A stretch of DNA of 64,000 bases from contig NZ_CP059572.1 in the NCBI RefSeq assembly GCF_019175365.1, positions 992,001 to 1,056,000 on the forward strand. Reading direction: 5' to 3'. The stretch comes from Actinomadura graeca (GTDB lineage: Bacteria; Actinomycetota; Actinomycetes; Streptosporangiales; Streptosporangiaceae). Shown one piece after another: positions 52,514 to 61,985 of the stretch. The translations under genes were made by a program, and so were the position numbers. The notes under the pieces were generated by a model. The model saw nothing but the letters and a program-made list of their open reading frames with translations, had not been told where the DNA came from and made no database searches. Within the stretch, counting starts at the first letter, position 1. The number at the start of each line of letters is the position of its first letter.

Positions 52514-53289
52514 GCGCCGTCGAGGCACCGCCCGCGACCGGGGTCCGGCTGCGCGAGGTCCGCAAGACGTTCAGCCGCCGGCGCCGCCCGGGCCGCGTCG
52601 CCCTGGACGGGGTGTCCCTGGACGTCGCGCCCGGTGAGTTCCTGTGCCTGCTGGGACCGTCCGGATGCGGCAAGTCCACCCTCCTGAACATCCTGGCCGG
52701 GTTCACGCCCGCCGACTCCGGGGAGGTGCAGGTCGGCGGCAGGCCGGTCGAGGGGCCGGGTCACGAGCGCGGGGTGCTCTTCCAGACCCCCAACCTGTTC
52801 CCCTGGCTGACCACCTGGCAGAACGTCCTGTACGGGCCGAAGGCGCGCGGCGCCCTCACCGCGGACGTCCGGGACGAGGCGGCGGAGCTGCTGGAGACCG
52901 TCGGCCTCGCCGACGCGCGCGACGCCTACCCGCACGAGCTGTCCGGCGGCATGCGGCACCGCGCGGCGTTCGCCCGGGTGCTGATCAACCATCCGGGCGT
53001 GCTGCTCATGGACGAGCCGTTCGGCGCCCTGGACGCCATCACCCGCGCCGGCATGCAGCGGTTCCTGCTGGAGCTGTGGCAGCGGCGGCGCACCACCATC
53101 GTGTTCGTCACCCACGACGTCGAGGAGGCGGCCCTGCTGGGCGACCGGGTGTGCGTGCTGTCGGCGCCGCCCGGCGGCACCAAGGCCGTCCTGGACATCG
53201 GCCTGCCCCGGCCGCGCTCCTACGAGGACACCGACACCCTCGCGTTCGTGAACGCCAAGCGCGGCATCCGGGAGGTGCTGGAGCGATGA
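52510..53289 (+). CDS. ABC transporter ATP-binding protein, sulfonate/taurine type
   Basis: A 259-residue ATPase with Walker [11 protein letters not shown]-loop [12 protein letters not shown], signature LSGGM, Walker [10 protein letters not shown] and switch His in [10 protein letters not shown]. It matches the SsuB/TauB group. GTG 52510 overlaps the binding-protein stop. It powers uptake with the permease at 53286. Confidence 0.93.
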   Translation: MSAVEAPPATGVRLREVRKTFSRRRRPGRVALDGVSLDVAPGEFLCLLGPSGCGKSTLLNILAGFTPADSGEVQVGGRPVEGPGHERGVLFQTPNLFPWLTTWQNVLYGPKARGALTADVRDEAAELLETVGLADARDAYPHELSGGMRHRAAFARVLINHPGVLLMDEPFGALDAITRAGMQRFLLELWQRRRTTIVFVTHDVEEAALLGDRVCVLSAPPGGTKAVLDIGLPRPRSYEDTDTLAFVNAKRGIREVLER

Positions 53290-54146
53290 CGACGGCGACC
53301 GGGCACGACCCCGGGCGCACCGCCACGCCCGCCGCGCCCGACGCGCCCGCGGTCGCGCCCGCCGCACGGCGGCCGCGGTCGTACCGCAGGATCTGGGCGG
53401 GCGCCGCCGCGCTCGGCCTCGCCCTGGTGCTCTGGGAGGCGGCGGCGCTGGTCATCGGCGACGCGGTCACGCTGCCGACCGTCACCGAGACCGCGCGCAC
53501 GTTCGCCCGTTATCTCACCAGGCCGTACCCGGAGGTGCAGGGCAAGACGCTGCTGGAGGACGCGCTCATCAGCACCGGCCGCATCCTCGCCGGGTTCCTG
53601 CTCGGCACGGCCGCGGGCCTGCTGCTCGGCGCGTCCATGGCGGGCGTGCGGGTGGTCCGCGAGCTGGCCGACCCGATCATCGGGGTGATGCGGCCGCTGC
53701 CGCCGATCGCGTTCATCCCGCTGCTGGTGGTCTGGTTCGGCATCGGCGAGACCTCCAAGATCGCGCTGATCTTCTTCGGGGTGCTGCCGGTGGTGACGGT
53801 CGCGACGCTCGGCGCCCTGGACGCGGTGCCCTCCGACCTGCTGAACGCCAGCCGCAGCCTCGGCGCGTCGCCGCTGCGCACGATGCTGCACGTGCGGCTG
53901 CGCGCCGCGGTGCCCGGCGTCATCACCGGGATGCGCCTCGCCATGGGCGGCGCCTGGACCGCCATCATCGCCGCCGAGATGATCGCCGCGACCGGCGGCG
54001 TCGGCTTCCTCATCCTCCAGGCCGGCAACTACCTGCAGACCCCGCTGATCTTCAGCGGGATCGCCGAGATCGCCGTTCTCGGCTTCGCCTTCGACGGGCT
54101 GCTCCGGCTGCTGCTGCGGCTCGCCGACCCGACCGTCCGCCGCTAG
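53286..54146 (+). CDS. ABC transporter permease, sulfonate/taurine type
   Basis: A 286-residue permease with about six hydrophobic helices and the EAA-type loop (DLLNASRSLGASPLRTML) that contacts the ATPase. Proline/alanine-rich start. It matches the SsuC/TauC group. ATG 53286 overlaps the ATPase gene stop (ATGA). Twenty-eight nt separate it from the dioxygenase start region. Confidence 0.9.
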   Translation: MTTATGHDPGRTATPAAPDAPAVAPAARRPRSYRRIWAGAAALGLALVLWEAAALVIGDAVTLPTVTETARTFARYLTRPYPEVQGKTLLEDALISTGRILAGFLLGTAAGLLLGASMAGVRVVRELADPIIGVMRPLPPIAFIPLLVVWFGIGETSKIALIFFGVLPVVTVATLGALDAVPSDLLNASRSLGASPLRTMLHVRLRAAVPGVITGMRLAMGGAWTAIIAAEMIAATGGVGFLILQAGNYLQTPLIFSGIAEIAVLGFAFDGLLRLLLRLADPTVRR

Positions 54147-54177
54147 ATCGACCGTCCGCCGTCAGAAGGGAAGATCC

Positions 54178-55065
54178 ATGTCCGAGCTCCGTCAGATCGG
54201 CGGCCGGATCGGCGCCGAGTACACCGGCACCGACCCGAACGCGCTGTCCCTGGACGAGATCACGACCGCACTGCGCCGGCACAAGGTGCTGGTGTTCCGC
54301 GACGCCGGCCTCGACGACGAGGGCCATCTCCGCTTCGCCTCCCGGTTCGGCCGGCTCACCAAGGCGCATCCGACCGTGCCGTCCGTGGACGGGCAGCCCG
54401 ACATCCTGCCGGTGCGGGGCGAGGAGGGCGTCCGCTCCAACACCTGGCACACCGACGTCACGTTCGTCCGGACGCCGCCGAAGCTGAGCACGCTGCGCGC
54501 CCTGGTCGTCCCGCCGTACGGCGGGAACACGCTCATCGCGAACGCGGCCTCCGCCTACCGCGACCTGCCGCGGCTGCTGCGGGACTTCGCCGACCGGCTG
54601 TGGGCCGTGCACACCAACGACTACGACTACGCCGTCCCGAGGACCAACGCCGAGAAGGCGGCCGAGTACCGGAGGGTGTTCGTGTCGCGCACCTACCGGA
54701 CCGCGCACCCCGTCGTCCGGGTGCATCCCGAGACCGGCGAGCGCGGGCTGTTCATCGGCGGGTTCGCACAGAAGATCATCGGGCTGTCGGGCAGCGAGTC
54801 GCGGGACGTGCTGCGGATCCTCCAGTCCTACGTCACCCGCCCGGAGAACATCGTGCGCGTCCAATGGAACCCGGGCGACCTCGTGCTGTTCGACAACCGC
54901 ATCACCCAGCACTACGCGCCCGACGACTACGGCGACCTGCCGCGCGTCCTGCACCGCGTCACCGTCGCCGGGGACGCCCCGGCGGGCGTCACCGGGGACG
55001 TCAGCTACATCCTGGAGGGTGACGAGGCCGCCCACTACACCCCGGTGCCCGAGCTGGCCGCCTGA
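54178..55065 (+). CDS. TauD/TfdA-family alpha-ketoglutarate-dependent dioxygenase
   Basis: A 295-residue Fe(II)/2-oxoglutarate dioxygenase. The H-x-D metal pair is in SNTWHTDVTFV, the distal His in RVLHRVTVAGD and the 2-oxoglutarate-binding Arg nearby. TauD releases sulfite from taurine; related enzymes use alkyl sulfates. Placement after ABC genes and a Cys leader makes sulfur scavenging likely. ATG 54178 follows GAAGGGAAG. Confidence 0.9.
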   Translation: MSELRQIGGRIGAEYTGTDPNALSLDEITTALRRHKVLVFRDAGLDDEGHLRFASRFGRLTKAHPTVPSVDGQPDILPVRGEEGVRSNTWHTDVTFVRTPPKLSTLRALVVPPYGGNTLIANAASAYRDLPRLLRDFADRLWAVHTNDYDYAVPRTNAEKAAEYRRVFVSRTYRTAHPVVRVHPETGERGLFIGGFAQKIIGLSGSESRDVLRILQSYVTRPENIVRVQWNPGDLVLFDNRITQHYAPDDYGDLPRVLHRVTVAGDAPAGVTGDVSYILEGDEAAHYTPVPELAA

Positions 55066-55136
55066 CGGCCCGCCCGGGGGCGCACTCGCCTGAGCGGCGC
55101 CCCCGGGCCGGCCCGCCCGCCCCGCCGCGTGCCGGG

Positions 55137-56363
55137 TCACAGGCCGTCGAGCAGCCTCGCCAGGTCGCGGCGCCCCGCGTCCGCGGCCATCCGGCGGACG
55201 GCGGCGGTGCCGACCCGCCCGAAGCCGAGCTGCACGCCGAACGACCCGAGCCGGGCCGCCACGTCCCCGGCGTCCGGACGCGCCCGCGAGCCGACGTAGG
55301 AGCCGGCCCGGTCGAGCAGGACGCCGCGGCGGAGCCCCTCGTCCGGGCACCAGACGTGGAAGAAGTCGTTGCCGAGGACCGTGAACGTCCCGAGCCTGCC
55401 GGGCGGCAGGCCGCCGTCCCCGTCGCCGAACGCCGCCGCGGGCAGCGTCACGCGCAGCATCCCCTCCGCCGTCCGGGCGAGGCACGACTCCTCCAGCCCG
55501 CGCCTGCGCAGCCACTCGCGGACGCGCCGCTCGTCCCGTCCGCCGCGCGCGTCGGCCTCCTCCGCCTCCACCACACCGGCGATCTCGGGGCTGTGCTCGC
55601 AGATCGCGGTGACGTCCTCGTCGGCGGTGTCGGCCGCCTGCGTGTAGGCGAGGTAGCGGGTCCGCCCCGTCCCCTCCACCGCGCGCACCAGGTAGACGGG
55701 CAGGTGCAGCGGCTCCGGGTCGCCGACGCGCGCGGGCGACTCGACGCGCTCCGGCAGGTTGAAGCGGTCGCGGTCGCGCAGCGCCGCGAGATCGGCGAGG
55801 GCCCGGTCGCTGAACATCCGCAGGCTGTACACCGGGCGGAACGCGGGGCCGTCGCGCCGCGCCGCCACCTCCATGACGTCCTGCGGCGACAGCAGCCCGA
55901 CCCGCGACGAGTCGTAGTAGGGGCGGGTCAGCGGGCGGGAGCCGAACGCGTCGAAGTAGAGCCTGCGGCGGTCCCGCTGGGTGCGGACGTAGCGTTTCCC
56001 GTCCCGGACGGACTCGTGCCCGATCGGGGTGAGCGCGACGCGTCCGGCCGAGTCGCCGGTGATGTGCCCGATCCGCGACAGCACGCGCAGCGCCCGGTCG
56101 ACGAGCGTCTCGTCCAGGGAGAGGAACCGCGCGAGGTCGGCGGCGTTGTCCAGCCCGGCCCTGGCGATGCCCAGTTCGATGAAGCGGTCGATCAGCCAGT
56201 AGTCCTCGGCCTCCCGGACCTCCGCCTCGATCTCGACGCACCACAGCGGCAGCAGCATCGGGAACAGGCGCGTCGGCGTCACCCCCCGGGTGAAGGCGGC
56301 GTCCTCCAGCGCGCGCGTCTCCGGGTAGCGGATGAGCCTCGTCGCGGCGGTCTCCGCGGTCAC
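55137..56363 (-). CDS. Winged-helix-like protein of the helicase operon
   Basis: A 408-residue protein of unknown family. Residues about 45-115 look like a winged helix (IDRFIELGIARAGLDNAADL, ETLVDRALRVLSRIGHITG). The C-terminal half has a beta-rich part (LPVYLVRAVEG, ARTAEGMLRVTLP) and a final arginine-rich helix. No nuclease motif such as HKD was recognised. GTG 56363 overlaps the helicase stop by 4 bp, so it is made with the helicase. It could be the effector or adaptor of the system. Confidence 0.7.
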   Translation of the reverse strand: MTAETAATRLIRYPETRALEDAAFTRGVTPTRLFPMLLPLWCVEIEAEVREAEDYWLIDRFIELGIARAGLDNAADLARFLSLDETLVDRALRVLSRIGHITGDSAGRVALTPIGHESVRDGKRYVRTQRDRRRLYFDAFGSRPLTRPYYDSSRVGLLSPQDVMEVAARRDGPAFRPVYSLRMFSDRALADLAALRDRDRFNLPERVESPARVGDPEPLHLPVYLVRAVEGTGRTRYLAYTQAADTADEDVTAICEHSPEIAGVVEAEEADARGGRDERRVREWLRRRGLEESCLARTAEGMLRVTLPAAAFGDGDGGLPPGRLGTFTVLGNDFFHVWCPDEGLRRGVLLDRAGSYVGSRARPDAGDVAARLGSFGVQLGFGRVGTAAVRRMAADAGRRDLARLLDGL

Positions 56364-59344
56364 GCCCGGCCTCCCCTGTTGAGCTTGGTCACCTGGTCGA
56401 GGACCTCCTGGTACTGGCGGACGTCGCCGTGCGCGGCCGCGTGGTCGCGCAGCGCCCCGGCCATCGCGCGGAACGGCACGTCGCGCGCCGTGGTCAGCGT
56501 CGTGACGTCCCCGACCAGGACGAGCTGGCGCCGGGCGCGGGTGAAGGCGACGTTCGCCCGCCGCAGCTCCTTGAGGAACCCGACCCGCCCGTCGGTGTTG
56601 GAGCGCGTGAACCCGTACAGGACGACGTCGCGCTCGCCGCCCTGGAAGGAGTCGACGGTGCCGACGTGCAGCTCGGCCGCGTCCGCGCCGATCCGCCGCG
56701 CCAGCGCCGCGGTGATCTTCGTCGCCTGGGCCCGGTACGGGACGATGACCGCCCAGTCGCCGCCGGTCCGGTGGTAGTGCAGGGCCAGCTCGTACAGCAG
56801 CCTGGCCTCGGCCTGGTTGACGTATCCGGCGCGCCCCCAGCGCTCCCGCGCCTGCCCGGGCCGCTCGAAGCGGCCGCCGCCGGGCAGCCGCGCGGTGTCG
56901 ACGAGCGCCAGCGGGCGGGCGAACAGCGCGTCCCGGTGCTCGCGTTCGACGTCGGTGACCAGGACCCCGTCGTAGAAGGCGGCGGAGACGAAGTCGGCGA
57001 TGGCCCTCGGCATCCGCCGCTGCCGCGTGAGCCGGACGACGTGGTCGCGCGGCAGCCGCGCGGCCAGCCGTTCGAGCGCGCTCACCCCCAGCAGCTCGCG
57101 GACGGCGTCGTCGCCGGCCGTCCTGCCCCACGCCTCGACGTCGGAGTCCAGGAACGGCGGGAGCTGCTGCGGATCGCCCACCAGCACGCCCCGCCTTGCG
57201 CGCGCCAGCGGCACGAGCGCGTCCGCCACGCCGATCTGCCCGGCCTCGTCCACGATCGCGAGGTCGAAGTCCACGCCGGACAGCTCCGGGCGGGACGCGG
57301 CGCCGATGCACGTCGCGGCGATGACGTCGGCGTAGCGGACCAGCTCCGGGTAGAGCTGCTCGGCGGCGCCCGCGACCTCGCGCCGCCACTCGGCGAGCAG
57401 CCTTGCGCGGGCCTCCAGCAGCGGCAGGGTGCGGTGCAGCCACTGGAGCAGCCGCGCGAGCCCGGCGTCGGGGCCGGTGCCCGCGCCGGGGCCGGGGCCG
57501 GTGTCGTCGAGGGACGGCGGCAAAGCCACGGCCGCGACGGCGGCGGACGCTTCGAGCGCCGCCTTCCGGGCGGCCGCGCGGCAGCCGTCCAGGCGGAAGG
57601 CGGCGGCCTCTGCCGCATCAGCCGCCGCGCGGACCGACGGGTCGGCGCGGGTGGCGGCGTCCAGGTCCCGCGCGGCTGCGGCGAGCGCCCCGCACGCCGC
57701 GCTCCACGCCTGATGGCACGCGCGGCCCTGCTCCTCCCCGGCCGCCCGCCGCGCGTCCAGGAACGCGGCGAACCTCCCGAAGAGGACACCGAGCACCGGC
57801 CGCCGGGCCCACGACCTGGCCTGCTGGACGCGCCGCCCCTGGCGCTCCGCGCACCGCAGGTGCCGGTCGAGCGCCCGGCGGTGCGCGTCCCGCTCGGCGG
57901 TGAGGGCGTCGACGCGGGCCTGCGCCGGGCCGCCGACCGCGCGCCGGACGGCGTCGAGCCGCTCCCCGGCCCGGGCCTGCCCGTCCCGCGCGGCGTCCAG
58001 CTCGCGGACGCGGGCGTCCAGCTCGGCGGTCCAGCCCCGGGCGGCGTCGAGCCCGCCGTAGCCGTCCTCCGCCCGCGCCGCGGCGTCGGCGACCCGGCCG
58101 CGCAGCTCGGCGACCCGGCGTTCCAGCAGGTACGGCCTGCCCTCGGCGGTGACGCTGCCCTCGTGGCCCACGCGGACCACCTCCAGGTGCGCGGGCAGGC
58201 GGGCCAGCACGTTGTCCACCGCGCGGTGGGTCTTGGAGGTGACGAGGACCCGCTCCCCCTGCGCCGCGGCGGCGAGGGCGAGCTGGCTGATCACCCGCGT
58301 CTTGCCCGTCCCGGGCGGGCCGAGGACGACCAGCACGTCCTCGGTCGCCGTCCCCTTCTCGAACGCCTCCAGCTGGCCGCCGAGGTCGAGGTCCTCGGCG
58401 GGACGCGCCCGCGCGGGAGGGATGCGCCGCACCCGTCCCTCGACGATGGCCGGGAGCAGGGTGGTGTTGTGCGCCTGCCGCGACCGCAGCAGCGCGACGG
58501 TCTCGGTCTGCTTGGCGTACACGACCCGGCTCGGCGTCGCCTCCAGGTGCCCCTGGCGGGCGTCGCCGAACCGCGCCCACGCGACGGCCTTCTCGAACCG
58601 GACGGTCACCGCGTCCCGGTCCACGCGGGTGACCTGCCCGCGCAGCCCCGGCTCGCCGTGCACCTGGACGAACGCCCGCTCCTCGGGCCGCGCCGCCCCC
58701 ACCATCCTGAAGACGTAGACCGAGCGGGTGCCGTGCCGCCGCTCCCCCGTCGAGGCGACGTCCCGGTACGGGTAGAGGCGGCCGGAGTCCGGTGCGTCCT
58801 CGCTGATCCGCTCGGTGGCCTCGATCGTCCGGTCGAGGGTGTCCAGGAACGCCGCCTGCCCGGGGGTGAGCTCCGGGACGCCGCGGACCGCGGCCAGCCG
58901 GTCGCCGAGCAGCCGCCACTCGGCGGTCAGCGGGCCCCAGTGCGAGTCGGACGGGCGGGGGATGGCGTGGACGTCGAACGCCAGCCGCCACAGCGCGGGC
59001 CTGACCAGCAGGCAGCCCCGGGCGAGCCGCTGGTGGTCGCGCATCCGGATCGGGTTGACCGAGGCGATCGAGTAGGCGTCCCTGTACTTCGGCGTCAGGA
59101 ACAGCCGGACCGTGCAGGACGGCAGGTACAGCACGAGGCTGGGGTCGCCGCCCGCGCGCTTCGGCTCGTCGAACGTCGCCGCCACGCCGTCCGGCATGTC
59201 GTTGAGGGCCTGGACGAGCCGCCCGGGGTCGGCCATCGGGCGCAGGTGCGGGTGGTCGAGGGCCAGCGCCCGCGTCCTGCCGGCCAGGCTGTCACCGGGG
59301 ACGAGGGTGAGGGGGCCGGGGAGGCGGACTGGACGAAACGTCAT
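56360..59344 (-). CDS. Upf1-like superfamily 1 helicase
   Basis: A 994-residue protein. N-terminal unique part (1-320), Walker A GPPGTGKT at 342-349, a long Ala/Arg-rich coiled insertion about 410-610, Walker B IVDEAGQIGVADAL, LVGDPQQLPPF (motif III), TVDSFQGGERDVVLYG (motif V) and ANVAFTRARRQLVLVGD (motif VI). This is the SF1B Upf1/DNA2 type used in RNA decay and bacterial immunity. ATG 59344 follows GAGGA; it overlaps the pseudokinase end by about 50 bp. Substrate (RNA or DNA) is not known. Confidence 0.9.
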   Translation of the reverse strand: MTFRPVRLPGPLTLVPGDSLAGRTRALALDHPHLRPMADPGRLVQALNDMPDGVAATFDEPKRAGGDPSLVLYLPSCTVRLFLTPKYRDAYSIASVNPIRMRDHQRLARGCLLVRPALWRLAFDVHAIPRPSDSHWGPLTAEWRLLGDRLAAVRGVPELTPGQAAFLDTLDRTIEATERISEDAPDSGRLYPYRDVASTGERRHGTRSVYVFRMVGAARPEERAFVQVHGEPGLRGQVTRVDRDAVTVRFEKAVAWARFGDARQGHLEATPSRVVYAKQTETVALLRSRQAHNTTLLPAIVEGRVRRIPPARARPAEDLDLGGQLEAFEKGTATEDVLVVLGPPGTGKTRVISQLALAAAAQGERVLVTSKTHRAVDNVLARLPAHLEVVRVGHEGSVTAEGRPYLLERRVAELRGRVADAAARAEDGYGGLDAARGWTAELDARVRELDAARDGQARAGERLDAVRRAVGGPAQARVDALTAERDAHRRALDRHLRCAERQGRRVQQARSWARRPVLGVLFGRFAAFLDARRAAGEEQGRACHQAWSAACGALAAAARDLDAATRADPSVRAAADAAEAAAFRLDGCRAAARKAALEASAAVAAVALPPSLDDTGPGPGAGTGPDAGLARLLQWLHRTLPLLEARARLLAEWRREVAGAAEQLYPELVRYADVIAATCIGAASRPELSGVDFDLAIVDEAGQIGVADALVPLARARRGVLVGDPQQLPPFLDSDVEAWGRTAGDDAVRELLGVSALERLAARLPRDHVVRLTRQRRMPRAIADFVSAAFYDGVLVTDVEREHRDALFARPLALVDTARLPGGGRFERPGQARERWGRAGYVNQAEARLLYELALHYHRTGGDWAVIVPYRAQATKITAALARRIGADAAELHVGTVDSFQGGERDVVLYGFTRSNTDGRVGFLKELRRANVAFTRARRQLVLVGDVTTLTTARDVPFRAMAGALRDHAAAHGDVRQYQEVLDQVTKLNRGGRA

Positions 59345-60476
59345 AGGTTCCTCGGGAGAGGTCGTCACGGGCGGCCCGGAAGGCGGCCCCCAGCGTGCGG
59401 GCGTCCGGGCGGCGGGCGGGGTCGGGCGCGAGCGCGCCGTCCAGGACGAGGCCGAGCCGCTCGGGCAGGCCGGGGACCAGGCGGCCGAGGGGCGGTGGCG
59501 CCGGGAGGGCCGGGAGGCGGCCGGTCAGCAGGTGGTGGACGAGGGCCGCGAGCCGGTAGGCGTCGGTGGGCGGGCCGGGCGGCGCGGACTGCCGCCGCCG
59601 TTGCTCGGGGGCCTGGTAGTCCGGCGGTCCCTCGCCCGGCTCGGGCCCGCGGGCGGCGAGGCCGAGGTCGCGCAGGACGAGGCGCCCCCCGTCGAGCACG
59701 ATGACGCCGGGGCGGGTGAGCGCGCGGTGCGCGAGGCCGCGGCCGTGCAGGTGCGCGAGGGTGGCGCACAGCCCGGCCAGGCCGCCGAACAGGCGGGCCA
59801 GGGCGAACGCCCCCGGATCCTCGCCGGGCTCGACCACCGTGTCGAGGGACTGGCACGGGCGCCCGGCGAACTTCGAGACGGGCCAGGTGACGATGAGGGT
59901 GGCCGTCCGGCCGTCGGGCGAGCCGTCGTGCCGGAGGAGCTCCGGCACGCCCTGGACGCCGCCCAGCCCGGTCAGCAGGTCGCGTTCGCCGGACAGCGCG
60001 GCGAGCGCGCGCCGCGCCGCCGGGGTGTCCTCGCGGACGGCGACCTGGCGCAGCCACGCGTACCGGGGCCCCTCCCGGGGACGGCGGTCCCGCCCGCGGC
60101 GGGGGCGCCGCGCGGTGGCGGGGCCGGGCCCGGGGGCACGGCGCAGGGCGCATGCCTCCCGGTGGACGGCGGAGCCGTCGCGGGACGGGCGCTCGCCGAG
60201 GTGGAGGTCGTGCAGGAGGTAGGACTCGCCGCCGAACTCCAGGTCCGCGCCGCCCCGCCAGTCGCGCGCCCCGCCGGTCCCGGCGGTCTCGCCCGCGGGG
60301 ATACGGACCGGGAGGATCGGGCCGTTCCGGGGGGTGGTCCCCCCGCCAGACTCCGGCCCGGCGCCGTCGCCTCCGACATGGGTCGTGAACTGGTCACCGA
60401 AGATCAGATCCCCGTTGACGATCAGCCATCCGTCGTTGCGGAGGTGCCCGCCACGGGGCCGGGGAGGCTCTTCCAT
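59292..60476 (-). CDS. Protein pseudokinase with N-terminal GD motif
   Basis: A 394-residue kinase-fold protein. The beta-3 VAIK lysine is Arg (VAVR at 145-148), the catalytic loop HRD is HRA (250-252, with later N to V), DFG is DLG (270-272), and the APE motif is kept (289-291). This implies loss of phosphotransfer. The start has a short VNGDLIFGDQFTTHV segment (about 20-34) resembling GD-type amyloid-like motifs. The middle is Arg/Pro-rich. It starts 3 nt after the regulator stop. It probably acts as a scaffold or sensor. Confidence 0.85.
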   Translation of the reverse strand: MEEPPRPRGGHLRNDGWLIVNGDLIFGDQFTTHVGGDGAGPESGGGTTPRNGPILPVRIPAGETAGTGGARDWRGGADLEFGGESYLLHDLHLGERPSRDGSAVHREACALRRAPGPGPATARRPRRGRDRRPREGPRYAWLRQVAVREDTPAARRALAALSGERDLLTGLGGVQGVPELLRHDGSPDGRTATLIVTWPVSKFAGRPCQSLDTVVEPGEDPGAFALARLFGGLAGLCATLAHLHGRGLAHRALTRPGVIVLDGGRLVLRDLGLAARGPEPGEGPPDYQAPEQRRRQSAPPGPPTDAYRLAALVHHLLTGRLPALPAPPPLGRLVPGLPERLGLVLDGALAPDPARRPDARTLGAAFRAARDDLSRGTYDVSSSPPPRPPHPRPR

Positions 60477-60479
60477 GGC

Positions 60480-61832
60480 CTACCGGTGATAGTTCTTTAT
60501 CGAGGTGCCGAGGATGTTGTCCCCCCGCTGATAGTACTGGCCGAAATTGGTGATCTGCCCTTTTTCGTGCTCGGTGAACCTTCCGGCGAGAATGGCCGCC
60601 ACGTCCTCCGCCAGTGTCCCGTCGCGGGCCACCACATCGGCGAGCTGAGCGTGCAGAGTATCGGGGTCGGGCGAATTCCGCCACGCCTCGGGGAGATCGC
60701 TCACCGCCTCATGAATCTGGAGGACGCGCCACAGTTCCCTGGCCCGCGCGGACGGGACGGCCCCATTCGCGTTCTCGGGGGCGCGGCCGGTGAGGACCGG
60801 CAGCGCGGGCGCGAGAAGATCGAGCATCTCTCCCGCGATATCGGGCTTTCCGGATGATGACATGCGGGCTCCCTCGGCGGTCGCTTCGGTGTTCTCTCCG
60901 GTGGTTCGTTCGGCGTCCTCCCGGGCGGCGGCGCGGGTGTCCGCGCCGGTGCCCGCGCCGGGGTCCGCGCCGGTGCCCGCACGGGCCGCCGAGCCGGTGG
61001 CCGCTCCCGGGTGCGCTCCGGGTGGCGCCGCGACCCGGGGGCGCAGCGTCGGGTCGTCCTCGACGATGCGCCGGTAGAGGTCCCGTGCCGCCGGGTCGGG
61101 GCCGGCCGAGTAGCGCCGCTCCACGCGGCGCTGGAACCGCTCGTAGACCTCGATCACCCGCTGCCGGTCACCCGCCAGGTGGCAGGCGCGCATGAGGTGC
61201 AAGGCGAGCTGCCGGTTCAGCGGGCGCGCCTGGTGGAGCTCCTCCAGCTCCGGAACGAGCCGGGGCCCGTGGCCCAGCCGTATCTCCGCCCCGAGGCACG
61301 CCACCAGCACCTCGTGGTACTGCATGACCAGCTCCTTGCGGACGCCGTCCGCCCAGTGCCCGTCCAGCCCGGCCAGGGCCTCGTCGCCGCGGCCCGCCAC
61401 GGGACCCTGCCGCCACTCGGCGAGCGCCTCCCGGCCGAGGGCCGCGATCCCCGGATCGTTCCCCGCGTCGCCGCGCGCGACGAGCGGGCGGAGCCGCCGC
61501 GCCCGGACGCGGAACCGGTGCAGGTCGACGTCGCCCGCCCTCGCCGTCATCCGGTAGCGCGGGTCCTTCTTGGGGATCAGCTCGTTCGCCCCGGGCTCCC
61601 CCCGGCCGAGCGCGTTGCGCAGGTTCCGCACGCCGGACTGCACCGTCTCCTGCGGCGTCGAGCCCTCCCGCAGCCCCTCGTGCCAGACGCGCTGGAGCAG
61701 CTGCGACGGGGTGACCGGCCGGCCCTCGGCCTCCAGCAGAACGGCCAGCAGAAGCTGTTTCTTCGGGCCCCCGAGTTCGACTGGACGGCCATCGGATTCG
61801 GCCTCGACGGGACCGAGCAAGCGGAATCTCAT
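60480..61832 (-). CDS. SARP/BTAD-family regulator with C-terminal helical and GD motif tail
   Basis: A 450-residue protein. An OmpR-like winged helix (MRFRLLGPVEAESDGRPVEL, VTPSQLLQRVWHEGL) and a BTAD domain about 95-250 are typical of SARP regulators. A Thr/Ala/Gly linker follows, then a helical part (ARELWRVLQIHEAVSDLPEA) and a C-terminal GQYYQRGDNILGTSIKN (about 431-447). The tail is not normal for SARPs. It starts the operon and is only 3 nt from the pseudokinase. Target genes may be the operon itself. Confidence 0.82.
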   Translation of the reverse strand: MRFRLLGPVEAESDGRPVELGGPKKQLLLAVLLEAEGRPVTPSQLLQRVWHEGLREGSTPQETVQSGVRNLRNALGRGEPGANELIPKKDPRYRMTARAGDVDLHRFRVRARRLRPLVARGDAGNDPGIAALGREALAEWRQGPVAGRGDEALAGLDGHWADGVRKELVMQYHEVLVACLGAEIRLGHGPRLVPELEELHQARPLNRQLALHLMRACHLAGDRQRVIEVYERFQRRVERRYSAGPDPAARDLYRRIVEDDPTLRPRVAAPPGAHPGAATGSAARAGTGADPGAGTGADTRAAAREDAERTTGENTEATAEGARMSSSGKPDIAGEMLDLLAPALPVLTGRAPENANGAVPSARARELWRVLQIHEAVSDLPEAWRNSPDPDTLHAQLADVVARDGTLAEDVAAILAGRFTEHEKGQITNFGQYYQRGDNILGTSIKNYHR

Positions 61833-61985
61833 GACGTCTCACCCCAGACGGGAGCTGCGATCGCCGGAATCCCGCCGGACGGCGGCCGGTACGGCCGGTC
61901 CGCTGCCGGAAGGACGCCGGAACGGTATTCGACCCTCTTCCTGTCGGAGCGGGGATTCGTCCCCCGAACAGAAAGGTCGGTCGAA

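Noticed and set aside
56429..59704. 1091-codon plus-strand frame opposite the helicase
   Set aside because: Antisense shadow; no domains and it is complementary to well-supported helicase motifs.
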